A DNA stretch of 64,000 nucleotides from Pseudomonas fluorescens HK44 (GTDB taxonomy: Bacteria; Pseudomonadota; Gammaproteobacteria; Pseudomonadales; Pseudomonadaceae). This document shows positions 31,793 to 39,396 of the stretch, piece by piece. The stretch spans positions 124,001-188,000 of the forward strand of contig NZ_AFOY02000018.1 in assembly GCF_000217955.3 (NCBI RefSeq), given 5' to 3'. A program made the translations under genes and the position numbers. The notes under the pieces were generated by a model. The model saw only the letters and a list, made by a program, of their open reading frames with translations, was not told the DNA's origin and made no database searches. Positions within the stretch are counted from its first letter, which is position 1; each line of letters starts with the position of its first letter.

Positions 31793-31915
31793 TACTCTCC
31801 TGCCGACGAAATACAACGCTATTTTTCCCACACCACAAGAACCCTTGTGCGCCGCCACAGTCTATCTGTTAAGCCCAAGCCCCTTGGTTCCCGACGCTGT
31901 TCAAGGAGAAACCCC

Positions 31916-32191
31916 ATGAAGCGATCCGCCCTGGCCGGACTGCTTATCTGCGCAACACTGACAACCGCCCACGCCTTTGCCTCGAACGAGAGCGATATGT
32001 GCGCAAGGAACCTTCAAACACTCACCAGCGAACTGGCCAATGCGACCAAGCTCGATGCCGCCACCCAAAGCGACGCCACGAGCAAACTCCAGCAAGCCAA
32101 ATCGGCCTATGCCGCGAAAAACGACCGGGAATGCGTATCCCTGACGCAGCAAGCGCTGCAGTCCGTTCAAAGCCACAAGAACAGCCAGTAA
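31916..32191 (+). CDS. Small secreted protein of unknown function
   Basis: The 91-residue protein has a clear signal peptide (MKRSALAGLLICATLTTAHA, cut near residue 20-22). The mature part of about 70 residues has two cysteines (near MCARN and RECVS) that could form a disulfide, and an Ala/Gln/Ser-rich helical pattern. AAGGAGA lies 7 bases before the ATG. I do not recognise a family. It sits between the lactate operon and ssrA. Confidence 0.75.
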   Translation: MKRSALAGLLICATLTTAHAFASNESDMCARNLQTLTSELANATKLDAATQSDATSKLQQAKSAYAAKNDRECVSLTQQALQSVQSHKNSQ

Positions 32192-32223
32192 TCCGCTACC
32201 GATCCGCAAGCGTGGACAGAAAG

Positions 32224-32252
32224 TCGACTCGCACCACGCATTGGCGTACACT
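32224..32252 (+). promoter_or_regulatory. Probable sigma-70 promoter of ssrA
   Basis: TCGACT, 17 bases, TACACT lies about 30 bases before the mature tmRNA 5' end. Between promoter and gene, CCTGCTG-GTTACACA-CAGCAGG (32261-32282) forms a leader hairpin that RNase P would remove. Confidence 0.6.
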
Positions 32253-32284
32253 GTGTTCACCTGCTGGTTACACACAGCAGGTTC

Positions 32285-32678
32285 GGGGCCGTTTAGGATT
32301 CGACGCCGGTTGCGAAACTTTAGGTGCATGCCGAGTTGGTAACAGAACTCGTAAATCCACTGTTGCAACTTCCTATAGTTGCCAATGACGAAACCTACGG
32401 GGAATACGCTCTCGCTGCGTAAGCAGCCTTAGCCCTTCCCTCCTGGTACCTTCGGGTCCAGCAATCATCAGGGGATGTCTGTAAACCCAAAGTGATTGTC
32501 ATATAGAACAGAATCGCCGTGCAGTACGTTGTGGACGAAGCGGCTAAAACTTACACAACTCGCCCAAAGCACCCTGCCCGTCGGGTCGCTGAGGGTTAAC
32601 TTAATAGACACGGCTACGCATGTAGTACCGACAGCGGAGTACTGGCGGACGGGGGTTCAAATCCCCCCGGCTCCACCA
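32285..32678 (+). ncRNA. ssrA: Transfer-messenger RNA (tmRNA, SsrA)
   Basis: The 5' end GGGGCCGTTTAGGATTCGAC and the 3' end with T-arm GGGGGTTCAAATCCCCCC and CCGGCTCCACCA form the tRNA-like part. The tag frame at 32381-32422 reads ANDETYGEYALAA and then TAA, ending in the usual degradation signal ALAA. The molecule rescues stalled ribosomes with SmpB. Its 3' end is the insertion site next to the integrase and is copied in inverted orientation at 35686-35735. Confidence 0.97.
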
Positions 32679-32718
32679 CTTCATCATCTAAAGACGTCCA
32701 CGGACGTCTTTTTTTGTG
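32669..32718 (+). repeat. ssrA 3' end and terminator, 50-bp repeat copy 1
   Basis: From GGCTCCACC of ssrA to GTG behind the terminator, this 50-bp block matches 48 of 50 positions of the inverted copy at 35686-35735. It is the probable attachment core of the adjacent integrase. Confidence 0.8.
32689..32715 (+). terminator. Terminator of ssrA
   Basis: AAAGACGTCCACGGACGTCTTT followed by Ts, 11 bases behind CCA. The same hairpin occurs inverted at 35689-35715. Confidence 0.9.
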
Positions 32719-32791
32719 CCTGAAATCCAATAAATACGGGGGCTTCAGCGCTTATGGGAGCTTTGGAGAATTTCGGAGTTCCAGCCGCTTT

Positions 32792-32863
32792 GGTATCCCA
32801 GGTGGTATCCCGGACTGCCAAATGCTATTTTCAGGATACCAAAACGATGCTGGAGGTATCCCA
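32792..32863 (+). promoter_or_regulatory. Four GGTATCC repeats in the integrase leader
   Basis: GGTATCCCA at 32792, GGTATCCCG at 32804, the inverted GGATACC at 32834, and GGTATCCCA at 32855 that runs from the ribosome site into the start codon of the integrase. Such clustered repeats look like a binding array for an excisionase or an autoregulating integrase; this is inferred. Confidence 0.5.
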
Positions 32864-34120
32864 ATGCCTACTAACGCAACCCGCCTCTCCGATCGCCAGC
32901 TCAAGGCGGTCAAGGCAACTGGTAAAGACTTCGTCCTCAGCGACGGCGATGGCTTGCAGCTTCGAGTACGCGCCAGCGGCTCGATGATGTGGAATTTCAA
33001 TTACCGCGAGCCGTTGACCAGAAGCCGTATCAACATGGCGCTTGGTCCATACCCTGACCTCTCGCTAGCCAACGCCCGGAAGAAAGCCGCAGAGGCACGT
33101 GAGCTGCTCGCTTTGGGCACTGATCCCAAAACCCAGCGTGATGAGGTAAGGCAAGCCAAACTTGCTGAGACTGAACACACTTTCGAGAAGGTGGCCACGG
33201 CCTGGTTCGAGCTGAAGAAAGACTCCGTAACCAAAGCCTACGCCGAAGACATTTGGAGATCGCTGACGCTCCATGTTTTCCCAAGCATGAAAACAACGCC
33301 GCTCTTTCAGATCACTGCTCCGATGGTTATCAAGATCCTTCGCCCAATCGAGGCCAAAGGGAGCCTCGAAACCGTGAAACGATTGAGCCAACGACTCAAC
33401 GAGATCATGACCTACGGGGTCAACTCCGGGCTGATCTTTGCGAACCCCCTCAATGGCATTCGGGCGGTGTTCAAGAAACCCAAGAAAGAGAACATGGCTG
33501 CGCTACCACCTGAAGAGCTTCCCGAGCTCATGATGGAAATCGCGAACGCCAGCATCAAGCGCACGACCCGCTGCCTGATCGAATGGCAGTTGCATACGAT
33601 GACCCGCCCTGCCGAAGCAGCCACCACACGATGGGCAGATATCGACTTCGACAAGCGCATTTGGACCATTCCGCCAGAGCGCATGAAAAAGCGTCGGCCG
33701 CACACAATCCCCCTTACCGATCAGGCACTTTCGTTACTGGAGACGCTCAAGCAACTCAGCGGTAACAGAGAGTACGTGTTCCCCTCAGATAGAAACCCCC
33801 GCACCCATGCCAATAGCCAGACCACCAACATGGCGTTGAAGCGCATGGGCTTTCAGGACCGCCTAGTCAGCCACGGCTTGCGCTCGATGGCGAGCACCAT
33901 CCTGAATGAGCATGGCTGGGATCCGGAGCTGATCGAGGTCGCGCTGGCGCATGTCGACAAGGACGAAGTTCGTAGCGCCTACAACCGGACGGATTACATC
34001 GAACGCCGTCGTCCAATGATGGCTTGGTGGAGTGAACATATCCAGAAGGCGGCCACCGGCAGCCTGTCGGCATCGGCCATCAATCAAACCAGGGACCGCA
34101 ACGTCGCACCGACTCGCTGA
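32864..34120 (+). CDS. P4-type tyrosine site-specific integrase
   Basis: The 418-residue integrase has an N-terminal DUF4102-type arm-binding domain (LSDRQLKAVKATGKDFVLSD, LRVRASGSMMWNFNYR), a core-binding domain, and a catalytic domain with Arg in MTRPAEA, HGLR (VSHGLRSMASTIL), His in LAHVDKDEVR and the nucleophile Tyr in SAYNR. GGAGG lies 6 bases before the ATG. It starts 186 bases behind the ssrA CCA, as in islands integrated into ssrA. It appears intact, but the island cargo behind it is mostly lost. Confidence 0.93.
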   Translation: MPTNATRLSDRQLKAVKATGKDFVLSDGDGLQLRVRASGSMMWNFNYREPLTRSRINMALGPYPDLSLANARKKAAEARELLALGTDPKTQRDEVRQAKLAETEHTFEKVATAWFELKKDSVTKAYAEDIWRSLTLHVFPSMKTTPLFQITAPMVIKILRPIEAKGSLETVKRLSQRLNEIMTYGVNSGLIFANPLNGIRAVFKKPKKENMAALPPEELPELMMEIANASIKRTTRCLIEWQLHTMTRPAEAATTRWADIDFDKRIWTIPPERMKKRRPHTIPLTDQALSLLETLKQLSGNREYVFPSDRNPRTHANSQTTNMALKRMGFQDRLVSHGLRSMASTILNEHGWDPELIEVALAHVDKDEVRSAYNRTDYIERRRPMMAWWSEHIQKAATGSLSASAINQTRDRNVAPTR

Positions 34121-34226
34121 GCACCCAAAGGTACGCGACGCCAGCTACAATCCGTGTCGTGCAGCAGGGCGACAGGAGTGACGACTGTCGCTAAATCGCT
34201 GGTATGCCTACGCCTCTTCAGCCAAG

Positions 34227-34267
34227 CCTCTGAGTATGGGAAGGCTCCGCATTCCCATACTCAGGGG
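34227..34267. repeat. Long perfect-like hairpin behind the integrase
   Basis: The arms at 34227-34242 and 34252-34267 pair at 15 of 16 positions around a 9-base loop. No T-run follows on either strand. It lies in the 167-base gap between the integrase and the small gene remnant; nothing else is seen in that gap. Confidence 0.6.
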
Positions 34268-34287
34268 CTCACGCTTAAAAGCGTCTA

Positions 34288-34554
34288 TCAGACAACCACG
34301 AGTCGCGCCTTTCTGCGGCGGATCAACCCTGCTGTTAATTCGTAGTAGACGGTCGCCGGTGCTGAGCAACGCAGATAGTGCTCCAGAAACCATCTCACGT
34401 GTTTGCTCCTCCAGGACCAGGGTGTTGCGCAACTCCAGCGCTCACGGATTACCTCGTGCATCCTTTCTGCTTGCCTGATGTGCCGCTGCCGCGTGGCATG
34501 CGCACCTTTGAGCACGGGGCTCAGAAACAACGTCATGTCGAACTCAGACTTCAT
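34288..34554 (-). CDS. Small integrase-associated protein, orphan copy
   Basis: The 88-residue basic protein is about half identical by eye to the protein at 54246-54521. Shared blocks are FDMTLFL, QRHxRQA, KHVRWF, YYxLTA. It is preceded by the last 13 codons of an integrase (34551-34592), with ATGA overlap as in the complete copy at 54.5 kb. No known family is recognised. It is rich in Arg and Trp, which would suit nucleic-acid binding, but that is a guess. Confidence 0.7.
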   Translation of the reverse strand: MKSEFDMTLFLSPVLKGAHATRQRHIRQAERMHEVIRERWSCATPWSWRSKHVRWFLEHYLRCSAPATVYYELTAGLIRRRKARLVVV

Positions 34555-34592
34555 TGCCGTCCTCCGATGTAGGCAGTCACCACGTCGATAAC
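34551..34592 (-). pseudogene. Remnant: last codons of a second integrase
   Basis: On the minus strand this stretch reads VIDVVTAYIGGRQ and stop. This matches the end RIDVVSAYIGGRA of the integrase at 54518-55498, including the active-site Tyr. The rest of the gene is missing; sequence upstream passes into the aldo/keto reductase end. Confidence 0.75.
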
Positions 34593-34630
34593 TCTTCTCG
34601 AGGGATCGCGCATAGACGTGGTGGACCGGA

Positions 34631-35634
34631 TCAGGCATCGGCCAATTGCACTAACTCCTCTGCATTGAATTCCAGATTGGCTAAGGCTTGCAGGTTTTCC
34701 ATCAATTGCTCAGGTGTGCTGACACCCGCCAACACCGAGGTGATCCGCGGGTCACGCAGCGTCCAGGAAAGTGCCAGTTGCGAGAGAGTTTGCCCGCGCC
34801 GAGCCGCCACGTTCTCAAAGGACTGAATACGCGCGTGCTGACTGTCGTTCAACACTTGCTCCGGCAAATAGTGGCTGCCCTTGCCAATACGCGAGTCCGC
34901 CGGGATACCTAGGGCGTACTTGCCCGAGAGCAATCCCTGAGCCAACGGCGAGAAGCTGATCACCCCGGCCCCTCGATCCTGCGCACCTTGCAGCACGCCG
35001 TTAGTTTCAATCGACCGATCCAGCAAGTTGTACAGCGGCTGCTGGAGCACCAGCGGCACTTGGCGCGCGTTCAACAGCGCGGCAATTTCATCCGCCTGCT
35101 CTGCCGAGTAAGAAGAGATGCCGATGTACAGGGCCTTGCCCTGGCGCACCACGCAGGCCAATGCTCAGCGGTTTCTTCTAGCGGCGTATCGGGGTCGAAG
35201 CGGTGGGAGTAGAAGACGCCAACGTAATCCAGGCCCAGCCGAGCCAGGCTGTGGTCGAGGCTGGCAATCAGGTATTTGCGTGGGCTGCCGCCCTGCCCGT
35301 AAGGTCCGGGCCACATGTCCCAGCCGGCCTTGGTGGAAATGATCAACTCATCGCGATGGGTACCGAAGTCCTGACGTAACAACCGCCCCAAATTGCTTTC
35401 GGCACTGCCATAGGGCACGCCGTAGTTGTTGGCGAGGTCGAAATGGGTGATGCCGTGATCGAACGCGGTACGCAAAATGTCGCGCTGGCGCGCCAGCGGT
35501 GTGTCATCGCCAAAGTTGTGCCAGAGCCCGAGTGACAGTGCTGGCAACAACAAGCCGCTGCGACCGGCGCGACGGTAATCACGACCCTGATAGCGTTGCG
35601 GGTCGGCGGTGTAAGAGGTGTGCGGTTGACTCAT
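34631..35634 (-). pseudogene. Aldo/keto reductase (YghZ-like), one-base frameshift
   Basis: Two overlapping frames together make one NADPH-dependent aldo/keto reductase of the YghZ/Kv-beta type: MSQPHTSYTADPQRYQGRDYRRAG..., FDLANNYGVPYGSAE (catalytic Asp/Tyr region), then ALYIGISSYSAEQADEI and SFSPLAQGLLSGKY. The frame breaks after LEETAE near 35165, where one G of a GG pair is missing; restoring it gives LEETAEALACVVRQGKAL. Either a genuine recent mutation or a sequencing indel. It lies between the island remnant and the inverted ssrA-terminator copy. Confidence 0.85.
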
Positions 35635-35685
35635 TGCGCGGTGTCCTTGGTGATCACCCACAAGATTGCGCCCATGCTGGGCGCA

Positions 35686-35735
35686 CACAAAAAAAGACGT
35701 CCGTGGACGTCTTTAGATGATGAAGAGGTGGGGCC
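35686..35735 (-). repeat. Inverted 50-bp copy of the ssrA 3' end and terminator
   Basis: Read on the minus strand it matches 32669-32718 at 48 of 50 positions, including GGC-CCACC of the tRNA-like end, the CTTCATCATC spacer, the AAAGACGTCC hairpin and seven Ts. It lies behind exbD, where it can terminate the tonB-exbB-exbD transcript. A further stem GGGGCCG/CGGCCCC (35730-35760) precedes it. Confidence 0.85.
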
Positions 35736-35776
35736 GCACCCTGCCAAGGAGACGGCCCCGGAAAATCGAAAATCTG

Positions 35777-36178
35777 TCAGCGCGCGGTGATCACCGACAA
35801 CTTGGTAATCCCTGCCCGCTCAATCGACGCCATGGCCCGCGCCACTTCGCCGTAATTCACGCCGTCGTCGGCCTGCAGTTGCACCCGCACTTCGGGGTCC
35901 TTGGCCTTGGCCGCCTGTAGCTTGAACTCCAGCAAGTCCGGCTGGATTTCATCCTTGTTGATAAACAGCTTTCCGGCCCCGTCGATGCTCACCACCAGCG
36001 GGTCCTTCTGCTCCACCCGCGCCACGGCTTCGGTCTTGGGCAGGTTGATCGGGATCGCGTTGGTCAGTAGCGGCGCGGTGACAATGAACACCACCAGCAG
36101 TACCAACATGACATCTACCAGCGGTGTCACGTTGATCTCGCTGAGCACTTCATCGCTGTCTTGCGTGGAGAAGGCCAT
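35777..36178 (-). CDS. exbD: Biopolymer transport protein ExbD
   Basis: Energy-transducing partner of ExbB and TonB in the inner membrane. The 133-residue protein has one N-terminal membrane helix with the essential Asp (INVTPLVDVMLVLLVVFIV, Asp22) and a periplasmic domain. It begins 1 base after the exbB stop. Only two internal Met and no Cys. Together with tonB and exbB it probably powers the receptor at 39397-41769. Confidence 0.93.
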   Translation of the reverse strand: MAFSTQDSDEVLSEINVTPLVDVMLVLLVVFIVTAPLLTNAIPINLPKTEAVARVEQKDPLVVSIDGAGKLFINKDEIQPDLLEFKLQAAKAKDPEVRVQLQADDGVNYGEVARAMASIERAGITKLSVITAR

Positions 36179-36179
36179 G

Positions 36180-36905
36180 TCAGGAGGCCTCCTTGACTTT
36201 CTGACCGGCGACCGTGGCCCCGGACTTGCTCAATACCGGGTGCAACAGCACGCGGAACGAATGCTTCTGCGCCAGGCTGTAGAAGTCGTGGGCGAAGTCG
36301 TCCAGATCCGCCGCCGTCAGTTTCAAACGGCGCAAAAAGTAGTTGTAAACCAGCACCGCCGGTACGGCGACAGCGATCCCCACACCCGTGGCGACCAACG
36401 CCGCCCCGATGGGGCCGGCAACTGTTTCCAGGCTTGCCGAGCCCGCTGCGCTGATGCCTTTCAACGCCTCCATGATTCCCCACACCGTGCCGAACAAACC
36501 AATGAACGGCGACGTACTACCAATACTTGCAACCACCGCCAACCCGGTTTCCAGCGAACGGCGCTCGCGCACGATCTGCTGACGCAAGGCCCGCTCCAGG
36601 CGATCCTGATGATTGATCGCCTGGCTCAAATCCGCCGCCAGTGGCGCCTCGCCCACCTGGATCGCCGCATAACCAGCCTGTGCCACCCGCGCCGCCGCGC
36701 CGGGTTGGGTTTCGGCTAATTCTGCCGCCGAATCGAGACTCGAAGCGGCCCAAAACCGGTTATGGAATTTGCGGTCCTGAGCTTTCAGGCGACCGAACTG
36801 CACACCCTTGAGCAACGCCAAGCCCCAAGTGGCGACGGAAAAAACCACCAGCAGCCAGATCACCGCGCTTTCGATGGATTCAAGTGGAGATGCCAATAAC
36901 GTCAT
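36180..36905 (-). CDS. exbB: Biopolymer transport protein ExbB
   Basis: MotA/TolQ/ExbB proton-channel protein of 241 residues with three membrane segments (about 13-33, 130-150 and 165-190) and the conserved GLFGTVWGIMEAL loop. It turns proton flow into TonB movement. It follows tonB by 44 bases. The protein has a single internal Met and no Cys, consistent with expression under sulfur limitation. Confidence 0.93.
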   Translation of the reverse strand: MTLLASPLESIESAVIWLLVVFSVATWGLALLKGVQFGRLKAQDRKFHNRFWAASSLDSAAELAETQPGAAARVAQAGYAAIQVGEAPLAADLSQAINHQDRLERALRQQIVRERRSLETGLAVVASIGSTSPFIGLFGTVWGIMEALKGISAAGSASLETVAGPIGAALVATGVGIAVAVPAVLVYNYFLRRLKLTAADLDDFAHDFYSLAQKHSFRVLLHPVLSKSGATVAGQKVKEAS

Positions 36906-36949
36906 GGTGAATTCCTCGTGTAAACGTTTCGCGCGAATTAGGTTTCGGT

Positions 36950-37756
36950 TTAATGGATCTTGAAATCGATGGGTACGCTGACCCAGCCGTCCTGGGCGAC
37001 ATCACCCTGCTTGGCAGGCACGAAACTCCAGCGTTTCACGGCGCTTAATGCCGCCTCATCGAGGGCTTCGCGGCCGCTGCTTTTTTGAATTTGGATCTCG
37101 CCGGGTTTGCCGCTGGCCAGCACATGCACCCGCAACAACACCGTGCCTTCCCAACCGCGACGCTGGGCCAGCGACGGGTATTCCGGTGCCGGGTTTTTCA
37201 GGTACGCGGCGTTGGCCGAGGCAGGTGTCACAGGTGCGGGCGCCGGTGGTGCAGGTGGCGCCGAAGCCGCAAACGGAGCAGCCGGTTGTGGCGGCGCGGG
37301 CGGTTGCTCGATTGCTTTGGGCGCCGGTTTTTGTACTGGTTTGACCACTGGTTTTGGCTTGGGAATCGGTTTTGGCGGCGCCGGTTTGGCCGCCAGTTCA
37401 TCCACCACTGGCGACGTCGGTTCCACCACCGGCTGCGGAGGTGGCGGCGGCGGCTCGACCACTGGCGGCGCCGGACGCGAAAACTCGATGGTCATCGGCG
37501 GAATTTCCGGCGGCACGATCGGCAGAACTGTGGTCGGCTGCTGATTGACCCAGTAGATCACCGCGCCGTGCACCAGCAACGCCAGCACACCGAGCAGGAT
37601 CGCTTCGCGTGGGCTCAGGATACCCTTGGGCGCTCGCTGCAAACGCAGCTGGCCCAAGGGCACGCGGTGTGCCCGCCCGAGGTCGACCAACTCGCCACCT
37701 GGCGCCTGGCGCCAAAGCACCTTGTGTGCGCTGGCGGCGGTCTGGACATTGCCCAT
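36950..37756 (-). CDS. tonB: Energy transducer TonB
   Basis: The 268-residue protein has a cytoplasmic N-terminus of about 50 residues (longer than E. coli TonB), a membrane anchor with the conserved His (ILLGVLALLVHGAVIYWV), a long Pro/Lys/Glu-rich spacer spanning the periplasm, and the C-terminal domain with YPSLAQRRGWEGTVLLRVHVLASG. The start MGNVQTAASAHK is chosen for GGGAG 7 bases upstream. No Fur box is visible upstream, unlike iron-regulated tonB genes. One internal Met, no Cys. Confidence 0.92.
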   Translation of the reverse strand: MGNVQTAASAHKVLWRQAPGGELVDLGRAHRVPLGQLRLQRAPKGILSPREAILLGVLALLVHGAVIYWVNQQPTTVLPIVPPEIPPMTIEFSRPAPPVVEPPPPPPQPVVEPTSPVVDELAAKPAPPKPIPKPKPVVKPVQKPAPKAIEQPPAPPQPAAPFAASAPPAPPAPAPVTPASANAAYLKNPAPEYPSLAQRRGWEGTVLLRVHVLASGKPGEIQIQKSSGREALDEAALSAVKRWSFVPAKQGDVAQDGWVSVPIDFKIH

Positions 37757-37859
37757 TGATTTACTCCCTGCGATTTCTTTGCGAATTACCCGATACGCCG
37801 AACCCGACATCCCCGAACGACGTATCGATGGGTTAATCATTGAGCTAGACGCTTATCTC

Positions 37860-37880
37860 TTAAAGTTATTTTTATTATTT
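37860..37880 (-). promoter_or_regulatory. AT-rich element upstream of tonB
   Basis: TTAAAGTTATTT followed by more A/T occurs here (104 bases before tonB) and again at 41823-41834 before the receptor gene, in the same orientation to both genes. It may be an UP-like or shared control element. The rest of the 273-base gap to the sulfotransferase shows no gene. Confidence 0.35.
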
Positions 37881-38029
37881 AAGCTAGACCTAAAACGAAT
37901 ATAAAAACCACCCGATTCGCTGCAAGCCTTACCCCATAAGGGCTCCGGCCAGGTGATCGAAACCACATGCTTTTTATGCATTGAAAATATTCCAGGAGGG
38001 CATCGTTTTCGGCGCGCCAGCGACGCGGA

Positions 38030-39373
38030 TCAGCGACTGGCACTGGTCTGCGGCACACCAAGTTCCGGCGCGATCACCGCCGTTTCCGAGCGCGGCGTAC
38101 CTTTCGGCACCCAGTCGTAACTCACCGGCAAAGCGCGGTAGACCCAATTGCTGATGGCATCGCTGCCCGGCGCCTTGCCCAGATAAGGGCTGACGTATTC
38201 CCAGACGTTTTCACCGCTGGCCGTCACCTGGAAAAACCGTCCGTTCATGCCTTCATCGATCAACGTATTGCCGTTGGGCAAGCGTCGAGCGCTGCTGATG
38301 AATGAGCTGTAGAACGCCCAGCCTGGTTGTTTCGAGTTGGCGGCGCTGTATTGCCAGACGATCTCGTTTTTCAGCGGGTCGATTTCCAACACCCGCGAGC
38401 CGGAAATCAGCCCCAGAGTGACCGACGGATAACCCGCCGAGCCCTGGTTATCGAACACCAGCAGATTGCCTGCGCCCGGCAGGCCGGCGGAAATGATGTG
38501 GGCGTCATGCTGCCCCACGAACTGATCCACCGGACGCGGCAGTTTTTGCTCGGTTTTCGGGTCGATCAGCGGCAGGTTCGGGCCGAGGCGCCAGACCACT
38601 TTGCCGCTGAGCTTGTCGATGATTGCGATGAAGTTGGCGTTGCGCGAATCGATCAGCAGGTTGTCCGGGCTGAAGCGTTTGTCGCCCGCGTCGAACCACT
38701 TGTTCGGCCCCACGAGGCTGAGGTTATTGATGTGCAGGTAGTCCGGGTTGTCGCTGGCATGCACCAGTTTCAGTTGCTCTGGGGTAAAGCCGAATTCATC
38801 GAGGTGCTCGGACGCCAGCCACTGCCATTTGACCTCGCCCTTGGGGCTGACTTCGTAGATGGCGTCGTCGATGACTTCGGGCACTTTGAACCCGGCAACC
38901 TTGTGCACCTTGTTCGCCAGAACCACGGTGTTGCCATTGCTCAAACGACGCTGATCGTGGTGCTGCTGCGCGGCTCCGCCGGTTGGCTTGTCGCCCCATT
39001 GCCAGACCACTTTGCCGTTCCAGTCCAGCTCGCCGACGCTCTGATTGCCCAGCCCATTGCCGGCCGAACCGAGTTTGCCGGGGTCCTTGTCACTCAGTTG
39101 CAGCAATACATGACCGCGCTCACCACCCACCAGTTTCGGATCGATGATCGCCGAAGGAAAACCGGCCTGCGGCCAGGTTTTCACGTCGTTGCCGTTCATG
39201 TCGATCAGGTGCGTCTGTTTGTCGGCGCCGCTGAAAATCACGTACTGGTTGAAGGCCTTCGCCGGGTCGTAGCGGGTGACACCCGTGGGGTAAACGCTAG
39301 GCGCCGCAAGGGCTTCGGCACTGACTACTACGCCGGACAACAACACCGGTATAGCCGCTTTGATGCTCAACAT
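38030..39373 (-). CDS. Arylsulfotransferase (ASST) family protein
   Basis: The 447-residue protein has a signal peptide (MLSIKAAIPVLLSGVVVSAEALA) and a repeated-blade pattern typical of the ASST propeller: GELDWNGKVVWQWG, GEVKWQWLASEH, SGKVVWRLGP, FVGQHDAHI with GLPGAGNLLVFDNQG, ENVWEYVSPY. Such enzymes move sulfate from aryl sulfates to phenols in the periplasm. It follows the receptor gene by 23 bases, so both are likely co-transcribed. The mature part has two Met and no Cys. Confidence 0.85.
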   Translation of the reverse strand: MLSIKAAIPVLLSGVVVSAEALAAPSVYPTGVTRYDPAKAFNQYVIFSGADKQTHLIDMNGNDVKTWPQAGFPSAIIDPKLVGGERGHVLLQLSDKDPGKLGSAGNGLGNQSVGELDWNGKVVWQWGDKPTGGAAQQHHDQRRLSNGNTVVLANKVHKVAGFKVPEVIDDAIYEVSPKGEVKWQWLASEHLDEFGFTPEQLKLVHASDNPDYLHINNLSLVGPNKWFDAGDKRFSPDNLLIDSRNANFIAIIDKLSGKVVWRLGPNLPLIDPKTEQKLPRPVDQFVGQHDAHIISAGLPGAGNLLVFDNQGSAGYPSVTLGLISGSRVLEIDPLKNEIVWQYSAANSKQPGWAFYSSFISSARRLPNGNTLIDEGMNGRFFQVTASGENVWEYVSPYLGKAPGSDAISNWVYRALPVSYDWVPKGTPRSETAVIAPELGVPQTSASR

Positions 39374-39396
39374 GATGGTGCTCCTTGAATGTCAGA

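Noticed and set aside
37757..38029. Fur box upstream of tonB
   Set aside because: No GATAATGATAATCATTATC-like sequence is present; the A/T-rich stretch does not fit the consensus.
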